64,000 bases of DNA, taken from the NCBI RefSeq assembly GCF_900769625.1, contig NZ_CAAGHK010000011.1:1-64000 (forward strand), written 5' to 3'. Every line of letters starts with the position of its first letter. The stretch's first letter is position 1. The translations under genes were made by a program, and so were the position numbers. This document shows, in pieces, positions 9,060-18,560 of the stretch. The DNA is from an uncultured Clostridium sp. (GTDB lineage: Bacteria > Bacillota > Clostridia > Clostridiales > Clostridiaceae). The notes under the pieces are model-generated. The model was not told the DNA's origin and did no database searches. It was given only the letters and a program-made list of their open reading frames with translations.

Positions 9060-9060
9060 C

Positions 9061-10419
9061 TTATTTCCCCCTATTTTCTAAAAGATAATAAACTTTCAAT
9101 ATTTCTCCTACACTCCAGGCCTGTGCAAAACATCCCTTGGAAATTGAAGGATTTTTCCCATCATATATTTCTGGAAGCTGACCGATGCATCCTTCCCTTA
9201 AAGCAGCCTCCATCACCAGCAGTTGATTCTTTACTGTCTCCACGCATTCTTTTGAATACTCATGTACTTTCAGATAGGCTGCATAGTATGCACCAAGCGG
9301 ATATACCCACACTGTTCCCTGATGATATGCCATATCTCTCTCAAACATGCTGCCACCATAGAATCCTTTAAATTCTTCATCATCCATAGCAAGAGTTCTC
9401 AGTCCATACGGCGTATAGAGCTTTTCAAATACCGTATCCAACACTTTCAGTTCCTTATCTTGGTCAAGCATTGTGAAATTCATTGATAATGCCCATATCA
9501 TATTACATCTTATCTGATTCTCATGCTTATTGTAAGTATCTCTACCATCACTGCTGCCTGAAACAATATCCTTCAGGCATTCATCCTCCTCATTCCAGAA
9601 TTTCTCATTAAAGCTTGCCATTACTTTTTCGGCAAGTTCATTGTAATCTTCCTTGTCTTCGCCAACAATACGAGCAAATTCATCGGCACTCTCCTTAATT
9701 TCATCCATGCTGTATATTATATAAAATTCCCTCTTTTCTTTTTGTGGAATATGCAGATACAGATTATGATTATGTGCTACACAACCGCACTTTTCCCTGC
9801 CATCACGTTCATCCTGTGCAAAGAAAACATCATCTTCATATTGAGTATCATATATTTTAACAGTTCCATTGCTCTTATAATATAAAGTCATATTATTGCT
9901 TTTAACGGAAGCTTCATCAACGACAAATTTCTGTTCTTTCTTTAATGTATCGCCCTTTTGAACAAATTCCATATAAGGAGTAACTTCAAACTTAATACTT
10001 TTCTCTCTACGGTTATTTATTTGATATTTTACTGCAATAGTGTTTTCCTTCTGCTTCATGGCAATTTGTTTATTTACTTCCACACCATCAACATCATATA
10101 TCCACTGAGGTATATCTTCAAAAGAAAATATGCTTTCATACTGGTATCCGCTTCTGTTTTTTTGTGGATCAAGGAATTCTGCTGTCATCAAATCATATAT
10201 ATTATTTTCAGCAATAATCTTTTCACCTAAATTTAAAATCATGTTATATCGGTTATTTGGTGCCTTCAGACATGCCATCATGAACGCATGGTCATTTCTT
10301 GCACTGCACCCGCTCATCGTCAAGGATGAAAAACCTCCAAGTCCATTAGTAAGGAGATAGCAGTTTTCCTGGCCTCTCTCCATACTGCTCCAGTCATTTT
10401 TTCCATAAATGAATTTCAT
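9061..10419 (-). CDS. GH133-type amylo-alpha-1,6-glucosidase with a large internal deletion
   Basis: Starts MKFIYGKNDWSSMERG, the usual N-terminus of clostridial glycogen-debranching GH133 proteins. GAAGGG lies upstream of this ATG, which is preferred over a start 18 codons earlier. The N-terminal beta domain (to about residue 270) looks complete. The next residues are AEKVMASFNEKFWNEE, which belongs to the last third of the family. About 190 residues that normally lie between, including the PWF-x-x-WGRDT and P-x-HG-x-x-VEI blocks of the catalytic alpha/alpha barrel, are missing in frame. The C-terminal part (ERDMAYHQGTVW, KGCFAQAWSVGE) is normal. At 452 aa against about 650, activity is doubtful. 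Confidence 0.85.
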   Translation of the reverse strand: MKFIYGKNDWSSMERGQENCYLLTNGLGGFSSLTMSGCSARNDHAFMMACLKAPNNRYNMILNLGEKIIAENNIYDLMTAEFLDPQKNRSGYQYESIFSFEDIPQWIYDVDGVEVNKQIAMKQKENTIAVKYQINNRREKSIKFEVTPYMEFVQKGDTLKKEQKFVVDEASVKSNNMTLYYKSNGTVKIYDTQYEDDVFFAQDERDGREKCGCVAHNHNLYLHIPQKEKREFYIIYSMDEIKESADEFARIVGEDKEDYNELAEKVMASFNEKFWNEEDECLKDIVSGSSDGRDTYNKHENQIRCNMIWALSMNFTMLDQDKELKVLDTVFEKLYTPYGLRTLAMDDEEFKGFYGGSMFERDMAYHQGTVWVYPLGAYYAAYLKVHEYSKECVETVKNQLLVMEAALREGCIGQLPEIYDGKNPSISKGCFAQAWSVGEILKVYYLLENRGK

Positions 10420-10908
10420 AATCATTTTCCCTTCTACGTTAATTATTGTTAGTTCAGCATAAATATTTACCATCAGTACATAACTATAAATTTTATCTGC
10501 TGAGATTTACTTAAAAACATATCAACAAATTATACTTATCTTTTCTTTCCCCACAAGAGTAGAAAATATAAATTACATTCAATCAAGTGCGAATTCTAAC
10601 TATACATCTTTTCATCACTTTCCCCATAAGTGGTGCAAACATAAAACCTTACATTTCTTCTTTTCAATAGCTACTTATAAACTATAACTTATAAATATAT
10701 ATCCTGCTGACTGTGAATCGTTAACTGTTGCCATTAATTAAATAACCATTCTGCTTATAGAAAATGTACAATCAACAACATGCATTTTTAAATATATATG
10801 CTGTGTAAATTCAGGCATCACATAATACTCATTGCTGTAAATCCTCTTTTCAGCAAGTACCTGACATCCCACACTAAAATTGTAAATTGTACATTCATAC
10901 ATAATTAT
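10420..10908. other. Intergenic region upstream of the GH133 gene
   Basis: 489 nt without a supported gene. Two similar stretches begin TTTCCCCA (about 10548 and 10620), each followed by A-rich DNA. They might be regulatory, but nothing further supports that. No clear terminator was found after the binding-protein gene, so read-through from the malE operon is possible. Confidence 0.4.
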
Positions 10909-12600
10909 TTAATTTTTATCAGTACCAATTTCCATTTCCTTCTGAACTTCTTGTGTTATCTGACTTCCGCCTTCTTTATACCACTGTTCAGCAAACTGAT
11001 CAAAATAATCTATCGGTTCTTCACCAGTTATTATCTTTAGATATGCTTCTTCCTCCAGTTCCTGCAGCTTCCACCATAGCTTGGACATCGTCTCCGTTTC
11101 CTTATTATAAAAATACGTTTTCATTATATTAATCTGTGAATCATTTAAAAGCCCGGCAGCAGTTATTCGAGATGTATATGCTACCCAGTCTTCCGGCGTT
11201 GCATCATCTGGATTTTGCAGATATCTTTTTACCTGTTCATAATAAGAATATTCCAGGAACTCCAGACATTCACTATCTTTTTCACCATGTAAAACTGAAT
11301 TTATATTGCGATAGCATTTTATCAATGCATCACTATAATCAATATTAATTCCAAGTGGACGTGCCGTTGGATCAACATTATCAATATAATACTGTTTTAT
11401 TTCTCTGGCACTCTGATTATTATTGAAATAATCAAATAATACACTGCTTATTTTCATTACAATCTCCGGATGTTCATATCCTTTTCTGACAACGACATAT
11501 TTTTTATTAGGATTCTGCCTGCAGAAACTTATACTGCCATCGTCAGCAGTTGGAATCAAATATGGCTGCCAGTCAGCACTGCTATCCTTTTTCAAACTAT
11601 CCATCAGTGGATTGTTAGGTGCCCACCACAGACTAAAAAAAGCCCCACACTTTCCATTAACAACCATATCCTGTATATTGCTCTGAGTTCTCAGCAGAAA
11701 CTTGCTGTCTAATATTCCCTTCATATATAACTCATTCATAGGGCGTAATGCATTCTTAGCATTTTGGGAAACAGATCCATAAACTATTCTGCCATTTTCA
11801 TCCTCTATCCATTGTTTTGGATAAGCATTATATTTTGAAAAAATAACATCAATCTGAAACATATAACTGAATCCCTGCTCGCTTGTTATTTCAGGGGCAC
11901 AGGCCAGGCCTATGGTGTTGCCCGCTCCGTTATTACCAGTATCTTCCACAAAAAAAAATCTACTGATGATATTTTCCGCCTCTTCTAAATTCTTTGGTGG
12001 CTCAAGATTCAGTTTATCAATCCAGTCCTTCCTCAGCCACAGCATGTTAGGACCACTGTCAATATTAGTTTCTGGAAGAGCCATCAGTTTTCCATCGAAA
12101 GTAGCACTTTCAAAGATACCATCTCCATAACTATTATATATATCTTTTATTCTGTCGCTTGCACAGTTTTCATACACTTCCGTCAGATCTTCAATCATGT
12201 CTTTATCAACAAGAAGTTTCAGATAATCATAATTATCAATAAACATAATATCAGGAATATTTTCTTCAGAAATAGCCATTGCTACCATGTTGTTGTAATT
12301 TATATCCGGCTCCTCAAAAATATCCTTATTCTGAACATTAATCTTTTCTTTCAAATACCTTGTAAATGCATTATCTTCATACGTGTCACCCTGTGGCATA
12401 TTAGAATTGTTTGCACCTGATATTTTACCTAACGTATAAGTAATTGTTTCAGGATATCTTCCAAAAGGTGTTGTACATGCTTCTTCATACTACTTATCTT
12501 CATTAGCAGTATTATGCGAATTCTGGACATTTTCAAAGCATCCAAGTAAGCTTTGACAAAAATATAGTAATATCAGAAGCATAATTGTAACTTTTTTCAT
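10909..12600 (-). pseudogene. LplA/YtcQ-type sugar-binding lipoprotein interrupted by an amber codon
   Basis: The true start is ATG 12600 after GGGAGGGG, giving the lipoprotein signal MKKVTIMLLILLYFC and a lipobox LLGC with Cys21. At codon 37 (12490-12492) the frame hits TAG, then continues without interruption for about 526 codons. The next in-frame Met (12399) lacks the signal and a good ribosome-binding site. The rest looks like a large extracellular solute-binding protein of ABC systems (DIMFID, MLWLRKDWIDKL, FSLWWAP). As written, no exported protein can be made unless TAG is read through. A single base change or sequencing error would explain it. It sits in the maltodextrin operon and would be a second binding protein. 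Confidence 0.8.
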
Positions 12601-12673
12601 GTCACCCCTCCCAATTTATGCATTTTATACTATTTTTATCATAACCTAAATAGATGCTTTAAACAACTTTATT

Positions 12674-13522
12674 TTAGCCTTTTACTGCTCCAGAGTTACT
12701 TTCCATATAGTATTTCTGTACTGAACAGAAGAGAATAGCTATTGGTATAGAAACTAAAACTGCACCAGCGGCAAATCTTGTATAGTAATTAGTTATATTT
12801 TCTTTAGTCAGCATGTTCCATAAACCAACGGCAACTGTGTAATACTGTGGTTCTGAACCTGCGATAACTTTAGAGAATATGAAATCTATCCATGGTGCCA
12901 TAAATGCCTGAATGATTGTCTGTACGATGATTGGTTTTGATAATGGTATGATTATCTTCGTGAAAACCTGCCATTTTGTACATCCATCGATAATTGCTGC
13001 TTCATCGATTGCTTTCGGTATTGTATCGAAGAAACCTTTGGCAACATAGAATGTCAGACACGATCCTGCTGAATATACCAACACAAGTGAAACAAGCTTT
13101 AATACTCCAGTAGTAAGACCTACACCTTTTAGAATATAATATACTGCTATCATTGACATGAAACCTGGGAACATTCCAAGTATCAACGCTATATTCATAA
13201 ATCTTTTTCTCAATTTGAATCTTAATCTTGAAAAAACATATGATATTGATAATACAAAAAATGTTGAAATTGCGCAGCTGAATATTGCTACTACTAATGT
13301 ATTCCTGAACCATATTGGAAAATTGAACATATCAGTTTCTGTAAACAGACGTACATAATTATCAATTGTGTATGACTGTGGAAGGAATGTTGATGTATAA
13401 GCACCTTTTTCAGACCTAAATGATATAAGAACAATCCATACAATTGGAAGTAACCAAATAATCGACAGAACTGCTAATAGTAAATGAACAAGTGAATCTG
13501 ATACAATTTTTTTTGTCTTCAT
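12674..13522 (-). CDS. malG: Sugar ABC transporter permease, MalG type
   Basis: 282 aa inner-membrane permease with six predicted membrane segments. The coupling-loop EAA motif, EAAIIDGCTKWQVFTKIIIP, near residue 170 contacts the ATPase. Start and stop overlap malF by TAATG, so translation is coupled. The usual MalG partner is MalF, which is broken in this sequence. No ATPase gene is in the operon. These importers usually borrow a shared MsmK-type ATPase encoded elsewhere. Confidence 0.9.
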   Translation of the reverse strand: MKTKKIVSDSLVHLLLAVLSIIWLLPIVWIVLISFRSEKGAYTSTFLPQSYTIDNYVRLFTETDMFNFPIWFRNTLVVAIFSCAISTFFVLSISYVFSRLRFKLRKRFMNIALILGMFPGFMSMIAVYYILKGVGLTTGVLKLVSLVLVYSAGSCLTFYVAKGFFDTIPKAIDEAAIIDGCTKWQVFTKIIIPLSKPIIVQTIIQAFMAPWIDFIFSKVIAGSEPQYYTVAVGLWNMLTKENITNYYTRFAAGAVLVSIPIAILFCSVQKYYMESNSGAVKG

Positions 13523-14914
13523 TATTGGAATCCCTCCTCATTTTTATAAGATCCAGTTCTTTTATAAATGAATAACGCAGATGTTGCTGAAATCAAGAAG
13601 ATTATGATTGCTATAACGGCACCTAAGTTATAATCCTTGTTATCAATTGTCAGTTTGAATAACCATGTAACAAGAAGATCTGTCTTACCAGCTGTCATTT
13701 TGTAGTAATCTAATGATGCTGGAAGTCCTCCTGTGAACAGATAAATTACATTGAAGTTATTGATATTTGCTATAAATGTACTAATAAGTGATGGTGCTGT
13801 AACGAATAACATATATGGAAGTGTTATATGAATAAATCTTACAATTGTACTTGCTCCATCAACTTTTGCTGCTTCATACAAATCCTGTGGAATATTCTGC
13901 AGAATACCTGTCATTGTCAGCAGTGTAAATGGAACACCGACCCATATATTAACAACTATAACTGATACCCTTGCCCATGTTGCATCTGTTAAAAATGGCA
14001 GTGATGTATCTGGTGCAATCAGTCCTAAATTTCTAAGAAGAATATTAACTCCGCCTTCTGGCTGTAACATTACACTCATTATCAATAATGATACGAACTG
14101 TGGAGCGGCAATTGATAAGACAAAATTAAATCTCCAGAAGGATTTTAACTTTGTTCCCTTACGATTGATGATCATTGCCAGAATAATACCTAAGAAATAG
14201 TTTGTAAATGTTACAAATACTGCCATATAATTGTCCACCCAAGAACCTTCCAGAATGTTACACCAAGTTCTCCTGAAAAACTTAATACCTGTTTGAAGTT
14301 TGTAAGTCCAACCCATGTAAATAAGTTTCTTGGTGGCTGGTGGTCTCTATCGTAATTTGTAAATGCCATTGCTGCCATGTATACTAAAGGCATAATTGTG
14401 AATAATATCAATGACATTACAGGGAAGAACAATAATGTTTTATGAAGACATCCATCGAGATATGCAATCATCTCTTCCTTAAATGTAGGAATGTGTTCAT
14501 TTCTTTCTTTTCTAAGCTGCGCTTTGTAGGCTGACTTCATATTAGCTCTCCAGATAATTACAAAGCCCATGATTACAAATATAGTAATAACACCATAAAG
14601 TAAGATAAGCATTGAGTTATCTCCCTGAACATATTCATACACTTGAGTTTTTTCATTAAATGCTTCCCCAGTTACATTAGTTCCTAAGGATGTTAACATG
14701 TAAAGCCATTGCAACCGCTTGCAATCATTTCGAATATAAATAGAATTTCAGATAATAAAAATAAAATACCTTTGGCAAATTCTTTTCTGGCAAAATTACC
14801 AGCTCCTAAAATGAATATAGAAAGCCTGGTATAAGTATCGCCTTTTTTTACAGCATTTTTAACAGTATATTCGCTATAAAAATCAGATTTTAAAGCCTTG
14901 CTTTTTTCTGCCAC
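13522..14914 (-). pseudogene. malF: Sugar ABC permease, MalF type, with two single-base frameshifts
   Basis: Three consecutive pieces in different frames make one MalF protein of about 463 residues. Piece 1 starts at GTG 14914 (AAAGGAGG upstream) and ends at 14693 with ...EMIASGCNGFTC. Restoring one G near 14712 gives SGWQWLYML and joins piece 2. Piece 2 ends ...GWTIIWQYL. Restoring one G near 14223 gives TIIWAVFVTFTNY and joins piece 3. Piece 3 carries the EAAKVDGASTIVRF coupling motif. Both lesions are loss of one G in a short G run, so either the gene is dead or the assembly has homopolymer errors. Confidence 0.88.
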
Positions 14915-14935
14915 TGTAGCTCCCTCCTTTTTTAT

Positions 14936-14964
14936 TTTAAGGAGTCTATCAAAGACTCCTTAAA
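14936..14964 (-). promoter_or_regulatory. Intercistronic hairpin between malE and malF
   Basis: Arms TTTAAGGAGTCT and AGACTCCTTAAA form a 12-bp stem with a 5-nt loop. No long U-run follows on the minus strand (AATAAAAAAGG). Such hairpins after malE genes typically protect the upstream message or cut down read-through, giving more binding protein than permease. Confidence 0.6.
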
Positions 14965-15061
14965 TTTAATTTATACTATTTACAATAATTATTCTGATAT
15001 AACTTTATAAATTCTGTAATAATTTTCTCCTTAATTGTCAATTCTCAATTGTCCATTATTA

Positions 15062-16336
15062 TTATTTATTGATTGAATCACCCATCTGTTTAGTAGATTC
15101 TGCTGCATTTTCTAAAGTAACATCACCTTGAACGAGTGATTTACCTAAAGCTTCAGTTGGTGTCCAGAAATCATTCATTTTCTTAACAAGTGGCTGAGTT
15201 ACAGATGCTTCATTGATTTCTAATGTCTGAGCTGCTGCAACTGGATCTGATTTTACTTCTGGAAGTTCAGTTACTGATTTCCAAGTTGGAGTATATCCTC
15301 TAACTGTGAAGTGAAGTTTTTGAGATTCTTCTCCACCAAGGTATGCTGCTAAAGCAACTGCTTGTTCCATGTTCTTACATGTTGGGTTAACACCAACTGC
15401 TTTACTACCTGCGAAAGATTTCATTTGTTTTTCTTCATTATTTAAAGTGATTGTTGGAAGTTTAGTTACACCAAAGTTGTCTCCTAGGTATTCCTTAATA
15501 GTTGCTGCATCCCAGCTTCCTGAAACGTAAGCCCCTAATTTACCATCTTTGAATTTAGCAAGTGAAGCTCCATCTGCATTTGCTGCTTCACAGAAGAATT
15601 TAGGGTTGTTCTTTAAGTTAACTAAGTATTCTGTAACTTCTGGATGATCGCCAAATGTTGTTCCTGCATCATTATCTGTACCATTTGGTCCAAATAATTG
15701 TCCACCAGCTGCATAGAAGAATGAAGGTAAGTACCATGAATTATTGATTGTACATGAGAAGTTGCTTACTCCATCACCTAAATCTTTTGCCATCATTTTA
15801 TCAAGATTTTTAACATCTTCATCGCTGTACTTGCTCTTATCATAATATAAGAAATAAGTATTTGGTGTGTAAGGGATTCCATAAACCCCGTCATTATAAG
15901 TTACTGTACCAATCATTGATTCACTGTTGTTTGCTTTCATATCTTCAACAGTTTGTCCACCAAGTTTTGCAATTGCACCAGCTTCAACAAGTGTTGGAAT
16001 CTGGTCGTTAGCGAACATGTATACATCAGCTGTCTGGTCAAGGTCTTTTAATGCTTCCTTAGCTACATCTCCTTCTGACATAACACCGTAATCAAAAGTT
16101 ATATCCCATTCTGGATGAGCTTCATTGAATTTATCACATAAATATGGAACGATACCATTTGGATATTTATCTGATGGGTTCTGGTCTTCCTGTGGTGCCC
16201 ATACCTTTAATGTAATTTTTCCATCGCCCCCTGCTGCCGCCTTGCTGTCAGTCTGTTGGCTTTCTCCACATCCAAGCATACATGTTGCTGCAATAGATGC
16301 TGATAAAAGAATTGATAACATCTTTTTAACTTTCAT
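15062..16336 (-). CDS. malE: Maltodextrin-binding lipoprotein, MalE type
   Basis: 424 aa extracellular solute-binding protein. The signal peptide ends in a lipobox with Cys23 (CMLGCGESQ), so it is anchored to the membrane outside the cell. The mature part is a standard family 1 binding protein (KITLKVWAP, YDKSKYSDEDVKNLDKMM, GKLGAYVSGSWDA). The ATG follows AGGGGG. First gene of the operon malE-malF-malG-binding protein-GH133-pulA. The debranching enzymes downstream point to branched alpha-glucan oligosaccharides as substrate. Base use is slightly richer in GC than its neighbours, as expected for a highly expressed gene. Confidence 0.92.
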   Translation of the reverse strand: MKVKKMLSILLSASIAATCMLGCGESQQTDSKAAAGGDGKITLKVWAPQEDQNPSDKYPNGIVPYLCDKFNEAHPEWDITFDYGVMSEGDVAKEALKDLDQTADVYMFANDQIPTLVEAGAIAKLGGQTVEDMKANNSESMIGTVTYNDGVYGIPYTPNTYFLYYDKSKYSDEDVKNLDKMMAKDLGDGVSNFSCTINNSWYLPSFFYAAGGQLFGPNGTDNDAGTTFGDHPEVTEYLVNLKNNPKFFCEAANADGASLAKFKDGKLGAYVSGSWDAATIKEYLGDNFGVTKLPTITLNNEEKQMKSFAGSKAVGVNPTCKNMEQAVALAAYLGGEESQKLHFTVRGYTPTWKSVTELPEVKSDPVAAAQTLEINEASVTQPLVKKMNDFWTPTEALGKSLVQGDVTLENAAESTKQMGDSINK

Positions 16337-16806
16337 TGATTTTTCCCCCTATTAAAAAATGTTTAATATTACTACGATATCTTAACTAATTATTATTGTA
16401 AGTATTTATGAAACCGTATTCCTGATTACAGTTTAATTTTATATTTTATTTATACTATGGTAAATATAAAAAATTTTAGAAATATATTACTTTTAATTAT
16501 CTTGTTAAATTTGTATTAAAATTTATATATTCTACAGATTTTAACTGTTCAACTTATTGAAAAAGGTTTCTTATACTAAAAAATTGATTCTGATATAAAT
16601 TAATATAGATATTCATAGGAATTAACATAACTGTAGTTCATATTAATAATTTCCAATTGTTCATTACTGACCTTGCTATTATATTTACCATAAATATAAA
16701 AAATCAGCTGTGCACCTTTCCTTACAAATTATAACTTCTAAAGTTTTATATATCTCAAAATATTGGCAGACTTAAATCTATCATTTAAAAATTATATAAT
16801 TTCCCA
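16337..16806. other. Regulatory region upstream of malE
   Basis: 470 nt without a gene, very AT-rich. It should hold the malE promoter and the target of the YesN regulator. No operator was confidently recognised. Confidence 0.4.
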
Positions 16807-16855
16807 TCAAAAAGAGTGGATTTATGCATCTTTTCTTAATGCATAAATCCACTCT
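16807..16855 (-). terminator. Terminator of the yesNM unit
   Basis: A 17-bp perfect stem (16813-16829 with 16839-16855) and 9-nt loop are followed on the minus strand by TTTTTGATG. It lies directly after the yesM stop. Confidence 0.9.
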
Positions 16856-16859
16856 CTGC

Positions 16860-18560
16860 TTATTCCTGAGCTGGAATCCTCACTATCATTGTTGTTCCTT
16901 CTCCAATCCAGCTTTCAATTTTTATTTCATATTGTGTGCCATAATATAATTTTATTCTTTCATTGACATTTCTCACACCATATCCCTTAGAATATTCTGT
17001 AAGTATGGCATCAATCTTTTCCTGTTCCATACCGACACCATTATCAGCTATACTTAAGACTATATCTTTACCTTCAAGGCGTCCAATAATAGTAATTTTT
17101 CCTCTTCCATCTCTCTTTAGATCAATTCCATGATCTATTGCATTTTCAATCAGCGGCTGCAGAAGAAGATTTAAAATCTTATATTCCAGAATGTCATCAT
17201 CAATATTTATATCCACATCAAATTCATAATCATGCATCATCAGCTGGATATCAAGGTATGATTTCATATTTAATATTTCATCTTTTACCGAGAGAATATT
17301 TTTCCCCTTATTGAGAGCAGTACGGTAAAATGATGATAAACTTAAAGTTATTCCACTAATCTGCTTCTGTCCTGCTTCAATTGCCATCCAGTTTATCAGT
17401 GAAAGGCTGTTATAGAGAAAATGGGGATTTATCTGAGCCTGCAATGCCTTCATTTCATAATCCTTCTGGATAATCCTACTTTTATATACATCTTCAATCA
17501 GCGAATTAATCTGATTTATCATCTTGCCAAACCCTCTGACAAGGGTTCCCACTTCATCTTTGCTTGTACTTTTAACTCTTATCTTCATATCACCATTTTC
17601 AATATGCTCCATATTTTCACGCAGCTTTTCAAGATCACTTACCATATGTCCTGCCAGAATCGATGATATGAAAAAGCATACGAATATAACAAATAATATA
17701 ATCATGATTGACCCATAAAGCATCTGACTGACATTATCATATATAAGTCTGACTGGTTTATAGAGCACAACTGTCCATGTTTCAGTTACTAACGGACATT
17801 CAACTATTACATATTTATTATCCATCATATTTTTCTGGTTCTGATAATCATCATATGTCATTTTCATAAAACTATTATCATCATCAAAAACACTGTAATC
17901 AAAAATTTCCCTGCCTTCTGAATCTATAATGAAAATTCCATAATTAGAGTCTTTCATGTTCTTAAATGATTCAAAAAGCTTATTATAATCAACATCTATA
18001 TATAATGCTCCAATAGATGAATCCTCCTGGAGCGATGGCATATTCCTTACTGAAAATACCTTCTGTGATTCATTTGAGACAAGCCAGTGAATAGTACTAT
18101 TTCCATCAAGCAGTCCATACCATTCTTTATTTTCTATATCAGATGCTGGCGCAATTGTTGTATCATGCTCCACTGTATTCTTATTGACATAGATGGTAAC
18201 CCTGTTGATATCACTGTGAAAATATTTTAATGAAGAAAGCATGGGGTCAAGTCTTTTCGTATATTCGTTGTACATATCATAATAACTGTCATAGTTATGG
18301 TCAACTACATCTGATATTGTCTGATTAAAGGAAATATAATCTGATAAGTTGTCATAAATCTTCAGCTGATTATCCATATTAGAGACAGCCTGACTCAGGT
18401 AATTCTTGATATTATTCTTTTCCTGTTCAAGCAATGTTTTTTTCATATGACTGTACCACAATAATCCCATAATGGTAATTGGAATAATAGCAACAATGAT
18501 ATATGTTGACATTATCTTATGCCTGAACTTCATATCCTTGAATGCTTTAAATATTTTCAT
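16860..18560 (-). CDS. YesM-family sensor histidine kinase
   Basis: Membrane sensor of a two-component system, usually for sugars. The 566 aa protein from MKIFKAF has a first membrane helix (18-37). A large extracellular sensor region of dCache type runs to about 280, then a second helix (282-304) and HAMP. The phosphorylated His380 is in QINPHFLYNSL, and the HATPase domain carries NAIDHG, DNGVG and GYGVRN boxes. The start at 18560 is preferred (AAGGTGA upstream); an in-frame ATG six codons earlier is possible. It overlaps the yesN stop by 14 nt, so the two are made together. It should sense extracellular oligosaccharide or the loaded binding protein. Confidence 0.92.
   Translation of the reverse strand: MKIFKAFKDMKFRHKIMSTYIIVAIIPITIMGLLWYSHMKKTLLEQEKNNIKNYLSQAVSNMDNQLKIYDNLSDYISFNQTISDVVDHNYDSYYDMYNEYTKRLDPMLSSLKYFHSDINRVTIYVNKNTVEHDTTIAPASDIENKEWYGLLDGNSTIHWLVSNESQKVFSVRNMPSLQEDSSIGALYIDVDYNKLFESFKNMKDSNYGIFIIDSEGREIFDYSVFDDDNSFMKMTYDDYQNQKNMMDNKYVIVECPLVTETWTVVLYKPVRLIYDNVSQMLYGSIMIILFVIFVCFFISSILAGHMVSDLEKLRENMEHIENGDMKIRVKSTSKDEVGTLVRGFGKMINQINSLIEDVYKSRIIQKDYEMKALQAQINPHFLYNSLSLINWMAIEAGQKQISGITLSLSSFYRTALNKGKNILSVKDEILNMKSYLDIQLMMHDYEFDVDINIDDDILEYKILNLLLQPLIENAIDHGIDLKRDGRGKITIIGRLEGKDIVLSIADNGVGMEQEKIDAILTEYSKGYGVRNVNERIKLYYGTQYEIKIESWIGEGTTMIVRIPAQE

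Noticed and set aside
12490..12492. TAG read as pyrrolysine
   Set aside because: No downstream signal for it, and binding proteins of this family do not use pyrrolysine. Nonsense or error is simpler.
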